In this document: one piece after another, positions 21,759 to 34,800 of the stretch
How the letters are laid out: each line of letters opens with the position of its first letter
Numbering within the stretch: position 1 is the stretch's first letter
Origin: Penium margaritaceum
Lineage: Eukaryota > Streptophyta > Zygnematophyceae > Desmidiales > Peniaceae
Length of the DNA: 64,000 nt
Reading direction: 5' to 3'
Assembly (NCBI GenBank): GCA_023375785.1
Contig: SZWC01000843.1
Location: forward strand, 259,569-323,568
The notes under the pieces: model-generated
What the model was told of the DNA's origin: nothing
Database searches by the model: none
The model's input: only the letters and a program-made list of their open reading frames with translations
Program-made: the position numbers and the translations under genes

Positions 21759-23500
21759 CTATGCAATGGGCTGTTCTTTGTCAGGTTCTTGCGATTCCCT
21801 CAGTTCGGAGATTACCACCCCCATCCCTTTCTTTGCCGCGGCAGCCGTGGCGCTTTCCCCGGCCCCTTTTCCATGGTGAGCTATGGCGCCGGCGCCCCCA
21901 AGCAGGGGTTGCAGCTGGGTTGGGACCGAGCCGGCGTGCATCAAAACATTGCGGAATACTGCCATGAGCATCTCCATGGCTTTGGCAGTATCCCGTTGAG
22001 CTTGCGCGAGCTGTGCCGAGTCGATGTTATGAAGGGTGTATTAGGAAGGGCGGTGTTGCTTGCTGCGCTTGGCGGAGGGCTCACCAGCGGTGCTGTCCTC
22101 GATGGTCGGCTTCTCCTGTCCTCGGCGACGGGATGTTGGCGTGGTCTCCGCAGATGGGACCTGTCCTCCTTCGGCTAATTCCTTCCGTGGGGTAGCCATA
22201 CGGCTGATGGAGGCTGCGTGGTGTGAGACTGCGTGCGTGCTGGCGTTCGCACATGCCGCGGCCCTCTTGGCCGCGTTATGAAGCTTGGCTCATCTGTCAA
22301 GTAAGGTTGCCAATAAGGCTATTTGCACAGTACTCGTCCGTGCTTCTCTCCTTGTTGCATCTACTTTTGCGTGCATACGTGCATCATGGGCCCGCCTTCT
22401 GTTTCCATCCTCTGCCGTTCCCTGTTGCTCTGCTATGCGCTTCCCCGTAGTTCACTCACTTGCCTTTGTCGCCACCTCTGCTACTGCTTCCTCAGCCTCC
22501 ACCTCCTCCTATGCCTTCCTTGCCACCTATGTCGCACCTTGTCCCATCTCCTCCTTTTCCTCTTCCTTATTTGCTGCCTCCGATGCTGCTCTTGCCTCCG
22601 CCAATTCCGCTTCAAGTTGCGCGACCACCTGTGCCGTAACCACCTGTGCCTTTTGATTATGTTCCTTCGCCCTCTGTTGCCATACGCCTGTAGTTTGTAT
22701 CGCGCCTGTGTGAGCTCAGGGGAGTTATGGAGGTATTCCCAAGCATCGTTTGTCTTAATGAGGATGCGGTTCGTCTCTCCTGACATACATCCACGGCTTC
22801 CCAGGCCGAGTGACGTACCGCTTCCTTGGTCAGCGTGGTGCCCTCTTCTTTAAGTACCTTCCACAGTCCTTCTACCACTGCGGCCACAATCATCTGGCAT
22901 AAGGCGCCGTCCAGGGTCAGTTGCCAGCACTTGTTGATGGCGGCGTACCAGCTCTCATATTGCCGCTCCGCCGCGGTGATGCTTGCCAGCTCCGCAGGCG
23001 TGTACTGGACTCCCCATCTGGTGGTGACCAGCTAGATCAGGTATCCCCACCTCCATACATTTGGCGAAGTCTTCCTGTCTGGTGCCTCTGTTTTTCCCAC
23101 TGGCATTTGGTGGGCATGATAAATGACGAGTGCCCAAGCGCGTTCCTGAAGAATGTGTACATAGCATTGTGTGGGGTCCGCATCTTGGTCATGGTGGACC
23201 AAGAGCCACCATTCGCGGGCGGCGTTCACTGCACACTCTGGTTGCTCCGTGTCGAGGAATGTTGCCACACCGGCCATGCCACAATCCGGCCGGAGGTAGA
23301 GGCCACTAAGGAGCGCCGAGATGAGACGTTCCGCACGTGCCTTTTCCATAAGCTGATGTTGTCGTCCGCACTGGTTCAGATTCAGTGCAGTCTAAGCCGC
23401 ACCTTTCAGGGCCACTTGCCATGCTTCGTTGTAGAATGAGTCTCACATTGCCACACGGGCTGCCTCAGGGAGTTCGTCCTCCAGATGCACGATAACAGTG
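21759..23500 (-). pseudogene. Gag-like helical region, copy 2
   Basis: Several overlapping minus-strand frames (23,349-23,032; 23,040-22,657; about 22,660-22,450; 21,977-21,759) look like pieces of one broken protein. One piece reads WGVQYTPAELASITAAERQYE and continues with KCWQLTLDGALCQMIV. A later piece is a strong coiled-coil candidate (AQLEAELAEARAASEAANK, then Glu-rich). A C-terminal piece (MEMLMAVFRNVL) precedes an Ala/Gly-rich stretch. The order, a helical domain, then a coiled coil, then a basic linker before integrase, suits a structural gag-like protein. No CCHC knuckle was found and the assignment is tentative. Confidence 0.35.
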
Positions 23501-23552
23501 CTGACCATGTCCAGCAGCCGGATTGCCCTGGGTTGATCTCTGCTATCACTGA

Positions 23553-26500
23553 GGCTTTTTGGCCATGGTCAGCGACATATGCATCATTTGGTTGTTCACT
23601 GTGCATTGTAGCCACATTAAGCCACTACATATAGGAGGTATTTGTACGGTCTAGTTGATAACTATCATTCACAAACCAATGTATTCCACTCTGACCATTT
23701 GTGACTCCTGTTATGAGCTATAAACGTTTACCAGACATAGTGAGATTCTTCGGTCATGGTCAGTGACATATGCCTAATTCTGTTGGTCATCGTGCATGGT
23801 ATCTACATTGTGCCACAACTTATTGAAGATCCTTGTGCTTGCTTAGTGATACCTGGTGTTCCCAAACCATTGTTTCCCCCTCTGACCATTTGTGACTCGT
23901 ATTATGAGTTGACAACATTGACCACACACAGCGGAATTCTTTGGTCAAAGGCAGTACATATATCTACTGTGAGAGGTCGTTGTGCATGGTAGCCACACCG
24001 TGCTACTACTGATTGAAGGGCGCAGTACTTGCTTGTTGAGAACAGATATTCTCATACCATTGTTTCGCCCTCTGACCGTTTTTGAAACTCGTTCGTCATG
24101 GTCAGTGACATATGCATAGTTTGGTTGTTCGGTGTGGAGAGTAGCCACACCATGCCACTACGTATTGACGTTCTTTGTCCTTTCTAGTTTATACATAGGG
24201 TTCCCAAACTAGTGTCTCTCTCTCTCTCACCACCTGTGACTCCTGTTATGAGTTGTCAATGTTCCCCACGCATAGTGGACTTTGTCAGTCATAGTCAGTA
24301 GTGTGTGCATCCTTTGGCTGGTCACTGTGCACACTAGCCACACCGTGCCACTGCTTGTTGAAGGTTTTTGTTTGTCCTAGTTGATAACTAGTGTTCCCAA
24401 CCCATTGTTTCCCCATCTGACCATTTGTGACTCATGTTACGAGTTTTCAATATTGACCACACACTGTGAGATTCTTTTGGTCATGGTTAGTGACATATGC
24501 CTACTTTGGTTTGTCAGAATACATGGTTACCACGCCGTGTCACTACGTATTGAAGGTATTCGTGCTTTCTAGTTGATAGCTAGTGTTCCCAAACAACTGT
24601 TAGCCCCCTGTGACTATCCGTAACTCGTGTTGTGAGTTGTCAATGTTGACCACATGAAGTGAAATTCTTCGGTCATAGTCAATGACGTGTGCATCCTTTG
24701 GTTGGTCACTGTGCACACTAGCCTAACACTGCCACCACTTGAGGAAGGTCTTCGTACTTGCTAGTTGATATCTAGTGTTCCCATCCCGTTGTTTCCCCCT
24801 CTGACCATTTGTGACCCATGAGTCTTCAACATAGAGCACACAGTGTGAAATTCGTTTGGTCATGGTTAGTGACATATGCCTACTTTGGTTCGTCACTGTA
24901 CATGGTTACCACATCGTGTAACTACGTATTGAAGGTCTTTGTGCTTTCTAGTTGATAGCTAGTGTTCTGAAACCATTGTTACCCCCCTCAGACTATCTAT
25001 GACTCGTGTTGTGACTTGTCGACGTTGACCACATGAAGTGCAATTCCTTGCTCATGGTCTGAGACATATGCATACCTTAGTTCGTCACTGTGCATGGTAG
25101 CCACACAGCACCACTACACATTGAATGTATTTGTACTTGCTACTCGATAACTAGTATTAACAAACCATTGTCTTCCACCCTGACCATTTGTCACTCGCGT
25201 TATGAGTTGTCAACGTTTACCACACTTGATGACATTATTTGGTCAAGGTCATTGACATATGCCTTCTTTGGTTGGTCATCGTGCATGGTACACACACCGT
25301 GCCACAGCTTATTGAAGGTCCTTGTGCTTTCTAGTTGATACCTGGTGTTCATAAACCATTGCTTCCCCCTCTGACCATTTATGACTCATATTATGAGCTG
25401 TCAATGTTGACCACCTATAGTGAATTTCTGTGGTCAAAGGCAGTGCATATGCCTACTTTGGTCGGTCATCGTGCATGGTAGCCACACCGTGCTACTACTG
25501 ATTGAAGGTCGTTGTACTTGCTAGTTGAGAACTGATATTCCGGACCATTGTTTTCTCTTGTTATGGTTGGTGGACGTTGACCACCCATGTTGAGATTCTT
25601 TGTATGCCTAGTTTGGTTGTTTGGTGTGCATCTTAGCCACACCATGCCACTACATATTGAAGTTCTTTGTCCTTTCTAGTCAATACATATGGTTCCCAAA
25701 CCATTGTCTCTCCCTATGACCACTTGTGACTCCTGTTATGAGTTGTCAATGTTGACCACACATAATGGACTTCTTCGGTCATAGTCAGTGGCGTATGCAT
25801 CCTTTGGTTGGTCACAGTGCATGCTAGGCACACCATGCCACTGCTTCTTGAAGGACTTTGTACTTGCTAGTTGATAACTAGTGTTCCCAACCCATTGTTT
25901 CCCCCTCTGACCATTGGTGACTTGTGTTATGAGTTTTCAACGTTGACCACACGCTGTGAAATTCTTTTGGTCATGGTTAGTGACATATGCCCACTTTGGT
26001 TTGTCACTGTATATGGTTACCACGTCGTGTCACTACGTATTGAAGGTCTTTGTGCTTTATAGTTCGTAGCTAGTCTTCCCAACCATTCTTACCCTCTCTC
26101 ACTATATGTGACTCGTGTTCTGAGTTGTCTACATTGACCACAAGAAGTGAAACTCTTTGGTCATGGTTAGTGAGATATGCATACTTTGGTTGGTCACTGT
26201 GCATTGTAGACACACTATGAAACTACATATTGAAGATATTTGTACTAGCAGGTCGACAAGTAGTATTCAGAACCCATTTTCTTCCACTGTGACCATCTGT
26301 GACTTTATTTATGAGTTGTCAAAGTTTACCACGCATTGTGACATTCTTTGGTCATGGTTAGTGACATGCATACTTTGGTTGGTCATCATGCATGGTATCC
26401 ACACTTTGCCACAATTCATTGAAGGTCATTGTGCTTGCTAGTTGATACCTGGTGTTCCCAAGCCATTGTTTCCCCCTCTGACAATTTGTGACTTGTATTA

Positions 26501-29500
26501 TGAGTTGTCAACCTTGACCATACACAACGGATTTGTTTGATCAAAGGCAGTACACATGCCTACTTTGGTTGGTCATTGCGCCTGGTAGCCACACCGTGCT
26601 ACTACTGATTGAAGGCTGTTGTACTTGCTAGTTGATAGCTGATATTTCCAGACCATTTTTTCCCCCTCTGGCCGTTTGTGACTTGTGTTATGGTTGGTGA
26701 ACGTTGACCACCCATGTTGAAATTCATTTGTCATGGTCAGTGACAAAAGCCTAGTTCGCTTGTTTGGTGTGCATAGTAGCCACGTTGTGTCACTACGTAT
26801 TGAAGTTCTTTGTCCTTTATAGTCCATGCAGAGGGTTTCCAAACCATTCTCTCTCCCTCTGACCATTTGTGACTCGTGTTATGAGGTGTCCAAGTTGACC
26901 ACAAGTAGTGGACTTCTTCGGTCATAGTCAGTGACATATGCATCCTTTTGTTGGTCACTTTGCACGCTAGCCACACTGTGCCACTACTTGTTGAAGGTGT
27001 TCGTACTTGCTAGCTGATAACTAGTATTCCCAATCCATTGTTTCCCCCTCTGACCATTTCTGACTCGTGTTATGAGTTTTCAACGTCGACCACACAATGT
27101 GAAATTCGTTTGGTCATGGTTAGTGGCATATTCCTACTTTGGTTTGTCAATGTTCATGGTTACCACGCCGTGTCACTATGTAGTGAAGGTCTTTGTCCCT
27201 GTTAGTTGATAGGTAGTGTTCCCAAATCATTGTTACCCCACCAGACTATCTGTAACTCGTGTTGTGAATTGTCAACATTGACCACATGAAATGAAATTCC
27301 TTGATCATGGTGTGTGACATATGCATACTTTGGTTGGTCACTGTGCATAGTAGCTACACAGTGTGACCACATTTTGAATGTATTTGTACTTGTTACTCGA
27401 TAACTAGTATTCATACACCATTCCTCTCCACTCTGGATATTTGTGACTCGTGTTATAAGTTGTCAAAGCTTACCACACATAGTGACATTTTTTGGTCATG
27501 GCTAGTGACATATACCTACTCTGGTTGGTCATCGTGCATGGTATCCACACCGTATGACAACTTATTCAAGGTCCTTGTGCATGCTAGTTGATAGCTGGTG
27601 CTCCCAAACCATTGTTTCCCCATCTGACCATTTATGACTCGTAATATGAGTTGTCAATGTTGACCACACATAGCGGATTTCTTTGGTCAAAGGCAGTATA
27701 TATGCCTACTTTGGTGTGTCATTGTGCATTGTAGCCATACCGTGCTCCTACCGGTTGAAGGATGTTGTACTCGCCAGTTGAGAACTGATATTCCTAAACC
27801 GTTGTTTCCCCATCTGACCGTTTGTGACTCGTGTTATGGTTGGTGAACGTTGACCATCCATATTGAAATTCTTTGGTCATGGTCAGTGACATATGCATAG
27901 TTTGGTTGTTTGGTGTGCATATTAGCCACACCGTGCCACTACGTATTGAGGTTCTTTGTCCTTTTTTGTCAATACAGATGGTTCCAAACCCATTGTCTCT
28001 CCCACTGACCAGTTGTAACTCGTGTTATGAGTTGTCAATGTTGACCACACATAGTGGACTTCTTCGGTCATAGTCAGTGAAATATGCGTCCTTTGGTTGG
28101 TCACTGTGCATGTTAGCCACACCGTGCCACAGTTAGTTGAAGGACTTTGTACTTGCTATTTGAAAACTAGTGTTTCCAACCCATTGTTTCCCCCTCTGAC
28201 CATTTGTGACTTGTGGCATATGCCTACTTTGGGTTGTCACCCAAAGTAGGCATATGTACGTACGTTGTCATCACCACGTGTCACTACGTATTGCGGGTCT
28301 TTGTGCTTTCTAGTTGATAGCTAGTTTTTGCAAACCACTGTTATCCCCTCTGACTATCTGTGACTTGTGTTGTGAGTTGTCAACATTGACCACATGAAGT
28401 GGATTTATTTGGTCCTGGTTAGAGACATATACATACTTTGCTTGGTCACTGTGCATTGTAGCCGTACTGTGCCAGTACATATTGATTGTATTTTTGCTTG
28501 CTGGTTGATAACTAGTATTCAGAAACCATTATCTTCCACTCTGACCATTTGTGACTCGTGTTATTAGTTGTCAAAGTTTACCACACATGGTGACATTCTT
28601 TGGTCATGGTTAGTGACATATGCATACTTTGGTTGGTCATCGTGCATTGTTTCCACACTGTGCCACAATGTATTGAATGTCACTGTGCTTGTTAGTTGAT
28701 ACCCGGTGTTGCCAAACCATCGTTTCCCCCTCAAACCATTTGTGACTCATGTTTTGAGTTGTCAACGTTCTCCACACACAGCGGATTTCTTTGGTCAAAG
28801 GCAGTACATATGCCTACTTTGGTCGGACACTGTGCATGGTATCCACACCGTGCTACTACTGATTGAAGGTTGGTCTACTTGCTACTTGATAACTGTTATT
28901 CCTGGACCATTGTTTCCCCCTCTGACCGTTTGTGACTCTCGTTATGGTTGGTGAACGTTGACCACCCATATTGAAATTCTTTGGTCATGGTCAGTGACAT
29001 ATGCCTAGTTTGGTTGTTTGGTGTGCATAGTAGCCACGCCATGCCACTACGCATTGAAGTTCTTTTTCCTTTCTAGTCCATGCTTAGGGTTCCCAAACCA
29101 TTGTCTCTCCCTTGTACCATTTGTGACTCGTGTTATGAGTTGTCAATGTTGACCAGACTTAGTGGACGTCTTCTGTCATAGTCAGTGACGTATGCATCCT
29201 TTGGTTAGTCTATTTGCATGCTAGCCACATTGTTCCACTGCTTGTTGAAGATCTTTGTACTTTCTAGTTGATAACTAGTGTTCCCAACCCATTGATTCCC
29301 CCTCTGACCAATTGTGACTCGTGTTATGAGTTGTCAACGTCAACCACACACAGTGAAATTCTTTTGGTCATGGTTAGTGACATATGCATACATTGGTTTG
29401 TCACTGTACATGGTTACCATGCCGTGTCACTACATATTGAAGATATTTGTGCTTTCTAGTTGGTAGCTAGTCTTCCCAAACCATTGTTACCCTCTCTCAC

Positions 29501-31619
29501 TATCTTTGACTCCTATTTTGAGTTATCAACATTGACAACATGAAGTGAAATTCTTTCGTCATGGTTAGGGACATGTGCATTCTTTGGTTGGTCACTGTGC
29601 ATTGTAGCCACATTGTGCAACTAGATATTGAAGGTCTTTGTACTTGCTAGTCGATAACTAGTATTCGGAAACGATTTGCATCCCCTCTGACCATTTGTGA
29701 CTCATGTTCCGAGTTGTTGAAGTTTACCACACATGGTGACATTCTTTGGTCATGGTCAGTGACATACGCGTACTTTGGTTGGTCATCGTGCATGGTATCC
29801 AGTTCGTGCCACAACTCATTAGAGGTCTTTGTCCTTGCTAGTTGATACCTGGTGTCTCCAAACCATTGTTTCCCCCTCTGACCATTTGTGACTTGTATTA
29901 TAAGTTGTCAATGTTGACAAAGCACAGCATGTTTCTTTGGTCAATGGCAATACATATGCCTACTTTGATCGGACACTGTGCATGGTAGCCACACCGTGCT
30001 ACTTCTGATTGAAGGTTGTTGTACTTGTTAGTTGAGAACTGTTATTCCCGGACCATTGTTTCACCCTCTGACTGTTTGTGACTCGTGTTATGGTTGGTGA
30101 ACGTTGATCACCCATATTGAAATTCTTTGGTCATGGTCAGTGACATATGCCTAATTTGATTGTTTGGTGTGCATAGTAGCCATCCGTGCCACTACGCATT
30201 GAAGTTCTTTTTTCCTTTCTAGTCCATGCATAGGGTTCCCGAACCATTGTCTCTCCCTTGTACCATTTTTGACTCATGTTATGAGTTGTCAATGTTGACC
30301 ACACTTAGTGGACTTATTCGGTCTTGGTCAGTGACGTATGCATCCTTTGGTTGGTCATTTTTCATGCTAGCCACAATGTGCCACTGCTTGTTGAAGGTCT
30401 GCGTACTTCCTAGTTGATAACTAGTGTTCCCAGCCCATTGATTCCCCCCTCTGACCATTTGTGACTCGTGTGATGACTTTTCAATGTTAACCACACACAG
30501 TGAAATTCTTTTGGTCATGGTTAGTGACCTATGCATACAGGGGTTTGTGACTATACATGGTTACCATGCCGTGTCACTACGTATTGAAGGTTTTTGTGCT
30601 TTCTAGTTGGTAGCTAGTCTTCCCAAACCATTGTTACCCTCTCTTACAATCTGTGACTCCTGTTGTGAGTTGTCAACATTGACCACATGAAGTGAAATTC
30701 TTTGGTCATGGTTAGTGACATGTGCATTATTTGGTTGGTCATTGTGCATTGTAGCCACATTGTGCAACTAGATATTGAAGGTATTTGTACTTGCTTGTCA
30801 ATAGCTAGTATTCCGAAACCATTTTCATCCACTTTGACCATTTGTGATTCATGTTCCAAGTTGTCAAAGTTTACCACACATGGTGACATTCATTGGTCCT
30901 GGTCAGTGACCTATGCGTACTTTGGTTGATCATCGTGCATGGTATCCATATCGTGCCACAACTCATTGAAGGTCATTATCCTTGCTAGTTGATACCTGGT
31001 GTTTGCAACCCATTGTTTCCCCCTCTGACTATGTGTGACTTGTATTATAAGTTGTCAATGTTGACCAAACACAGCAGATCTCTTTGGTCAATGGCAATAC
31101 ATATGCCTACTTTGGTTGGTCATTGTGCATAGTAGCCACACCGTGCTACTACTGACTGATGGTCGTTGTACTTGCTAGTTGATCACTGATATTCCTGGAC
31201 CATTGTTTTCCACTCTGACCGTTTGTGACTCGTGTTATGGTTGGTGAACGTTAACTACCCATATTGAAATTCTTTGGTCATGGTCAGTGACATATGCCTA
31301 GTTTGGTTGTTTGGTGTGTGTAGTAGCCACACCGTGCCACTACATATTGAAGTTCTTTGTCCTTTCTAGTCCAGCATAGGGTTCTTACACCATTGTTTCT
31401 CCTTTTGACCATTTGTGACTTGTGTTGTGAGTTTTCAATGATGACCACACATAGTGGACTTGTTCGGTCATAGTCAGTGACGTATGCATCCTTTGGTTGG
31501 TCACTGTGCACGCTAACCACACCGTGCCACTACTTGTTGAAGGTCTTCGTACTTGCTAGTTGATAACTATTGTTCCCAACCCATTGTTTTCCCCCTCTGA
31601 CCAATCGTGACTCGTGGTA
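23553..31619 (+). repeat. About 190-bp satellite array, block 2
   Basis: About 42 monomers continue the A-F order. B-type signatures at about 25,767, 26,911, 28,053, 29,164, 30,310 and 31,457 are 1111-1147 bp apart. Near 24.3-25.5 kb, B- and C-type monomers are repeated out of order. At 28,217-28,256 a truncated C monomer contains a hairpin. Confidence 0.97.
28217..28256. repeat. Perfect 18-bp-arm hairpin inside satellite
   Basis: CATATGCCTACTTTGGGT is followed by the 4-base loop TGTC and then its exact reverse complement. The left arm is normal C-type satellite and the right arm is a local inverted copy, with the first half of the monomer missing. Confidence 0.95.
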
Positions 31620-31890
31620 TGGGGTTCCCCGGAGAGGAAGTCGAAGCCACAAGGTGTCGGCTTGCGTGTGGCGGGAAGTGGACCACGGAGTATCACTTAT
31701 CGGCGAGGATGTTGCATGTATGTCCAGACCTCCAATCCGCGGAACTTTCAGTAGCTTAGGGTCCAAACCATATACCTGTTGCCAAGAAAGTTCAGGCAAG
31801 CAGGGAGGGCCATGGTTGTGTAGAATCTGCAGACAACGTGGAACAGGGCAGGTGCGGAGAAAGCTAAGGATGCGGCAAATTTGGGGGCAT
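31620..31890. mobile_element. Small non-satellite insert related to the CCGCGGA block
   Basis: About 270 bp of unrelated sequence between a truncated C-type and a truncated D-type monomer. It contains AATCCGCGGAAC (31,735), plus ACGGA, GCAGA and GCGGA variants and a final GCGGCAAATTTGGGG. Motif and base composition match the block at 19.1-20.9 kb. The distance between B-type monomers across the insert (1189 bp) implies that roughly 225 bp of satellite were lost. Confidence 0.6.
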
Positions 31891-34800
31891 CACATGGTCA
31901 GTGACATATGCATACTTTGGTTGATCACTGTGCATTGTAGCCATACTGTGCCACTACATATGGAAGGTGTTTGTACTTGCTAGTTGATAACAAGTATTCA
32001 CAAACCATTCTTTTCCACTCTGACCATTTGTGACTCGTGTTATGAGCTGTCAAAGTTTGCCAAGCATAGTGGTATTCTTTGGTCATGGTCAGTGACATAT
32101 GCCTACTTTGGCTGGTCATCATGCATGGTATCCAACCCGTGCCACAACGTTTTGAAGTTCCTTGTGATTGCTAGTTGATACCTGGTGTTCCTAAGCCATT
32201 GATTCCCCCTCTAGCCATTTTTGACTCGTGTTTTGAGTTGTCAACGTTGACCACACACAGCAGATTTCCTTGGTCAAAGGCAGTACATATGCCTACTTTG
32301 GTCGGTCATTGTACATGGTAGCCACACTGTGCTACTGCTAATTGAAGGTTGTTGTTTTTTTTTTCTAGTTGAGAACAGATATTCCCTGAGCATTGTTTCC
32401 CCCTCTGACCATTTGTGACTCGTGTTATGGTTGGTCAATGCTGACCACCGGTATTGAAATCCTTTGGTCATGGTCAGTGACATATGCATTGTTTGGTTGT
32501 TTGGTGTGCATAGTAGCCACACCGTGCCACTACATCTTGATATTCTTTGTCTTTCTATTCTATACATAGGGTTCCCAAACCATTGTCTCTCCCTCTGACC
32601 ATTTGTGACTCGTGTTATGAGTTGTCAACGTTGACCACACATAGTGGACTTCTTCAGACATAGTCAGTGACGTATGCATCCTTTGATTGTTTACTGTGCA
32701 TGGTAGCCACACCTTGCCACTACTTGTTGAAGGCATTTGTACTTCCTAGTTGATAACAATAGATCCCAACCCATTGTTTCCCCCACCAACCAGTTGTGAC
32801 TTGTGTTATGAGTTCTCAACATTGAACATACACCGTGAAATTCTTTTGGTCATGGTCAGTGACATATGCCTAGTTTGGTTGGTCATTGTACATGGTTACC
32901 ACGCCGTGTCACTACGTATTGAAGGTCTTTGTGCTGTCTAGTTGATTGCTAGTCGTCCCAAACCATTGCTAGCCCCCTCGGACTATCTTTGACTCGTGTT
33001 GTGAGTTGTCAACGTTGACCACATGAAGTGAAATGCCTTGGTCATCGTCAAGGACATATGCATACTTTGATTGGAAAATGTGCATTGTAGCCACATTTTC
33101 CCACTACATATTGAAGGTATTTGTACTTGCTAGTCGATAACTAGTATTCACAAACCATTATCTTCCACTCCGACCATTTGTGACTCGTGTTATGAGTTGT
33201 CAAAGTTTACCACACATAGTGACATTCTTTGGTCATTGTCAGTGACATATGCCTACTTTGGTTGGTCATCGTGCATGGTATCTACACCGTGCCACAACTT
33301 ATTGAAGGTCCTTGTGCTTGCTAGCTGAGACCTGGTGTTCCCAAACCATTGTTTCCCCCTCTGACCATTTGTGACATGTATTATGAATCGTCAGCGTTGG
33401 CCACACACAGCGGGTTTCTTTGGTCAAAGGCACTACATATGCCTACTTTGGTCCGACATTGTCCATTGTAGCCACACAGTGCTACTACTGATTGAAGGTC
33501 GTTGTAGTTCCTAATTGAGAAATGATATTCCCAAACCATTGTTTCCCCCTCTGATCGTTTGTGACTCGTGTTATGGTTGGAGAACGTGGACCACCCATAT
33601 TGAAATTCTTCGGTCATGGTCAGTGACACATGCTTAGTTTGGTTGTTTGATGTGCTTAGTAGCCACAGTGTGCCACTACGTATTGAAGTTCTTTGTCCTT
33701 TCTAGTCCATACATGGGGTTCCCAAAACATTGTCCCTCCCTCTAACCATTTGTGACCCGTGTGATTTGTGTTCAATGTTGACCACGCATAGTGGACTTCT
33801 TTGGTCATAGTCAGTGATGTATGCATCCTTTGGTTGGTCACTGTGCATACTAGCTACAGCGTGCCACTACTTGTTAAAGATATTTGTACTTGCTAGTTGA
33901 TAACTAGTGTTCCCAAACCATTGTTTCCCCCTCTGACCATTTGTGACTCGTGTTATGAGTTCTCAACGTTGACCACACACTGTGCAATTTGTTTGGTCAT
34001 GGTTAGTGACATACGCCTACTTTGGTCTGTCAGTGTACATGGTTACCATGCATTGTGACTACGTATGGAAGGTCTTTGTACTTTCTAGTTGGGAGCTAGT
34101 CTTCCTAACCCATTGTTATCCCCTTTGACTATCTGTGACTCGTGTTGTGAGTTGTCAACATTGACCACATTAGGTGAAATTCTTTGGTTATGGTCAGTGA
34201 CACATGCATACTTTGGTTGGTCACTGTGTATTGTAGCCACACAGTGCCGCCACATATTGAAGGTATTTGTACTTGCTAGTCGATAACCAGTATTCACAAA
34301 CCATTTTCTTCCACTCTGACCATTTGTGACTCGTGTTTTGAGTTTTCAATGTTTACAACACTTTGTGACATCCTTTGGTCATGGCTAAAGACATATGCAT
34401 ACTTTGGTTGGTCATCGTGCATAGTATCCACACCATGCCACAACTTATTGAAGGTCCTTGTGCTTGCTAGTTGATACCTTGTACTCCCAAACCATTGTTC
34501 CCCCCTCTGACCATTTGTGACTCGTATTATGAGTTGTGAACGTTGACCACACACAGCGGATTGCTTTGGTCAAAGGCAATACATATGCCTACTTTGGTCG
34601 GTCATTGTGCGTGGTAGCCACACCGTGCTACTATTGATTGAAGGTTGTTGTACTTGCTAGTTGAGAACAGATATTCCCATACTATTGTTTCCCCCCTTTA
34701 CCATTTGTGACTTGTATTATGGTTGGTGAATGTTGACCACCCACATTGAATTTCTTTAGTCATGGTCAGCGACATATGCCTAGTTTGGTTGTTTGGTGAG

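Larger units (their letters stand above)
17276..23552 (-). mobile_element. Decayed integrase/zinc-finger element, copy 2, inserted in satellite
   Basis: A 6.3-kb non-satellite block. In minus-strand order it holds a gag-like helical region (23.5-21.76 kb), a Lys/Glu-rich linker (21.5 kb), the H2C2 domain (21.03-21.14 kb), a 1.8-kb CCGCGGA-rich block where the integrase core should be, the integrase C-terminal domain (19.1 kb) and the zinc-finger tail (18.5-17.3 kb). The tail stops at 17,276, five fingers in, against satellite. No LTR, terminal inverted repeat or target duplication was found: the left flank ends about 155 bases into a D-type monomer and the right flank resumes about 70 bases into another, so the boundaries have been reworked. 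No reverse transcriptase motif was seen anywhere in the block. Confidence 0.8.

Noticed and set aside
17276-23552. Target site duplication flanking element copy 2
   Set aside because: Satellite on the left stops about 155 bases into a D-type monomer and resumes on the right about 70 bases into one. No 4-6 base direct repeat at the exact edges was convincing.
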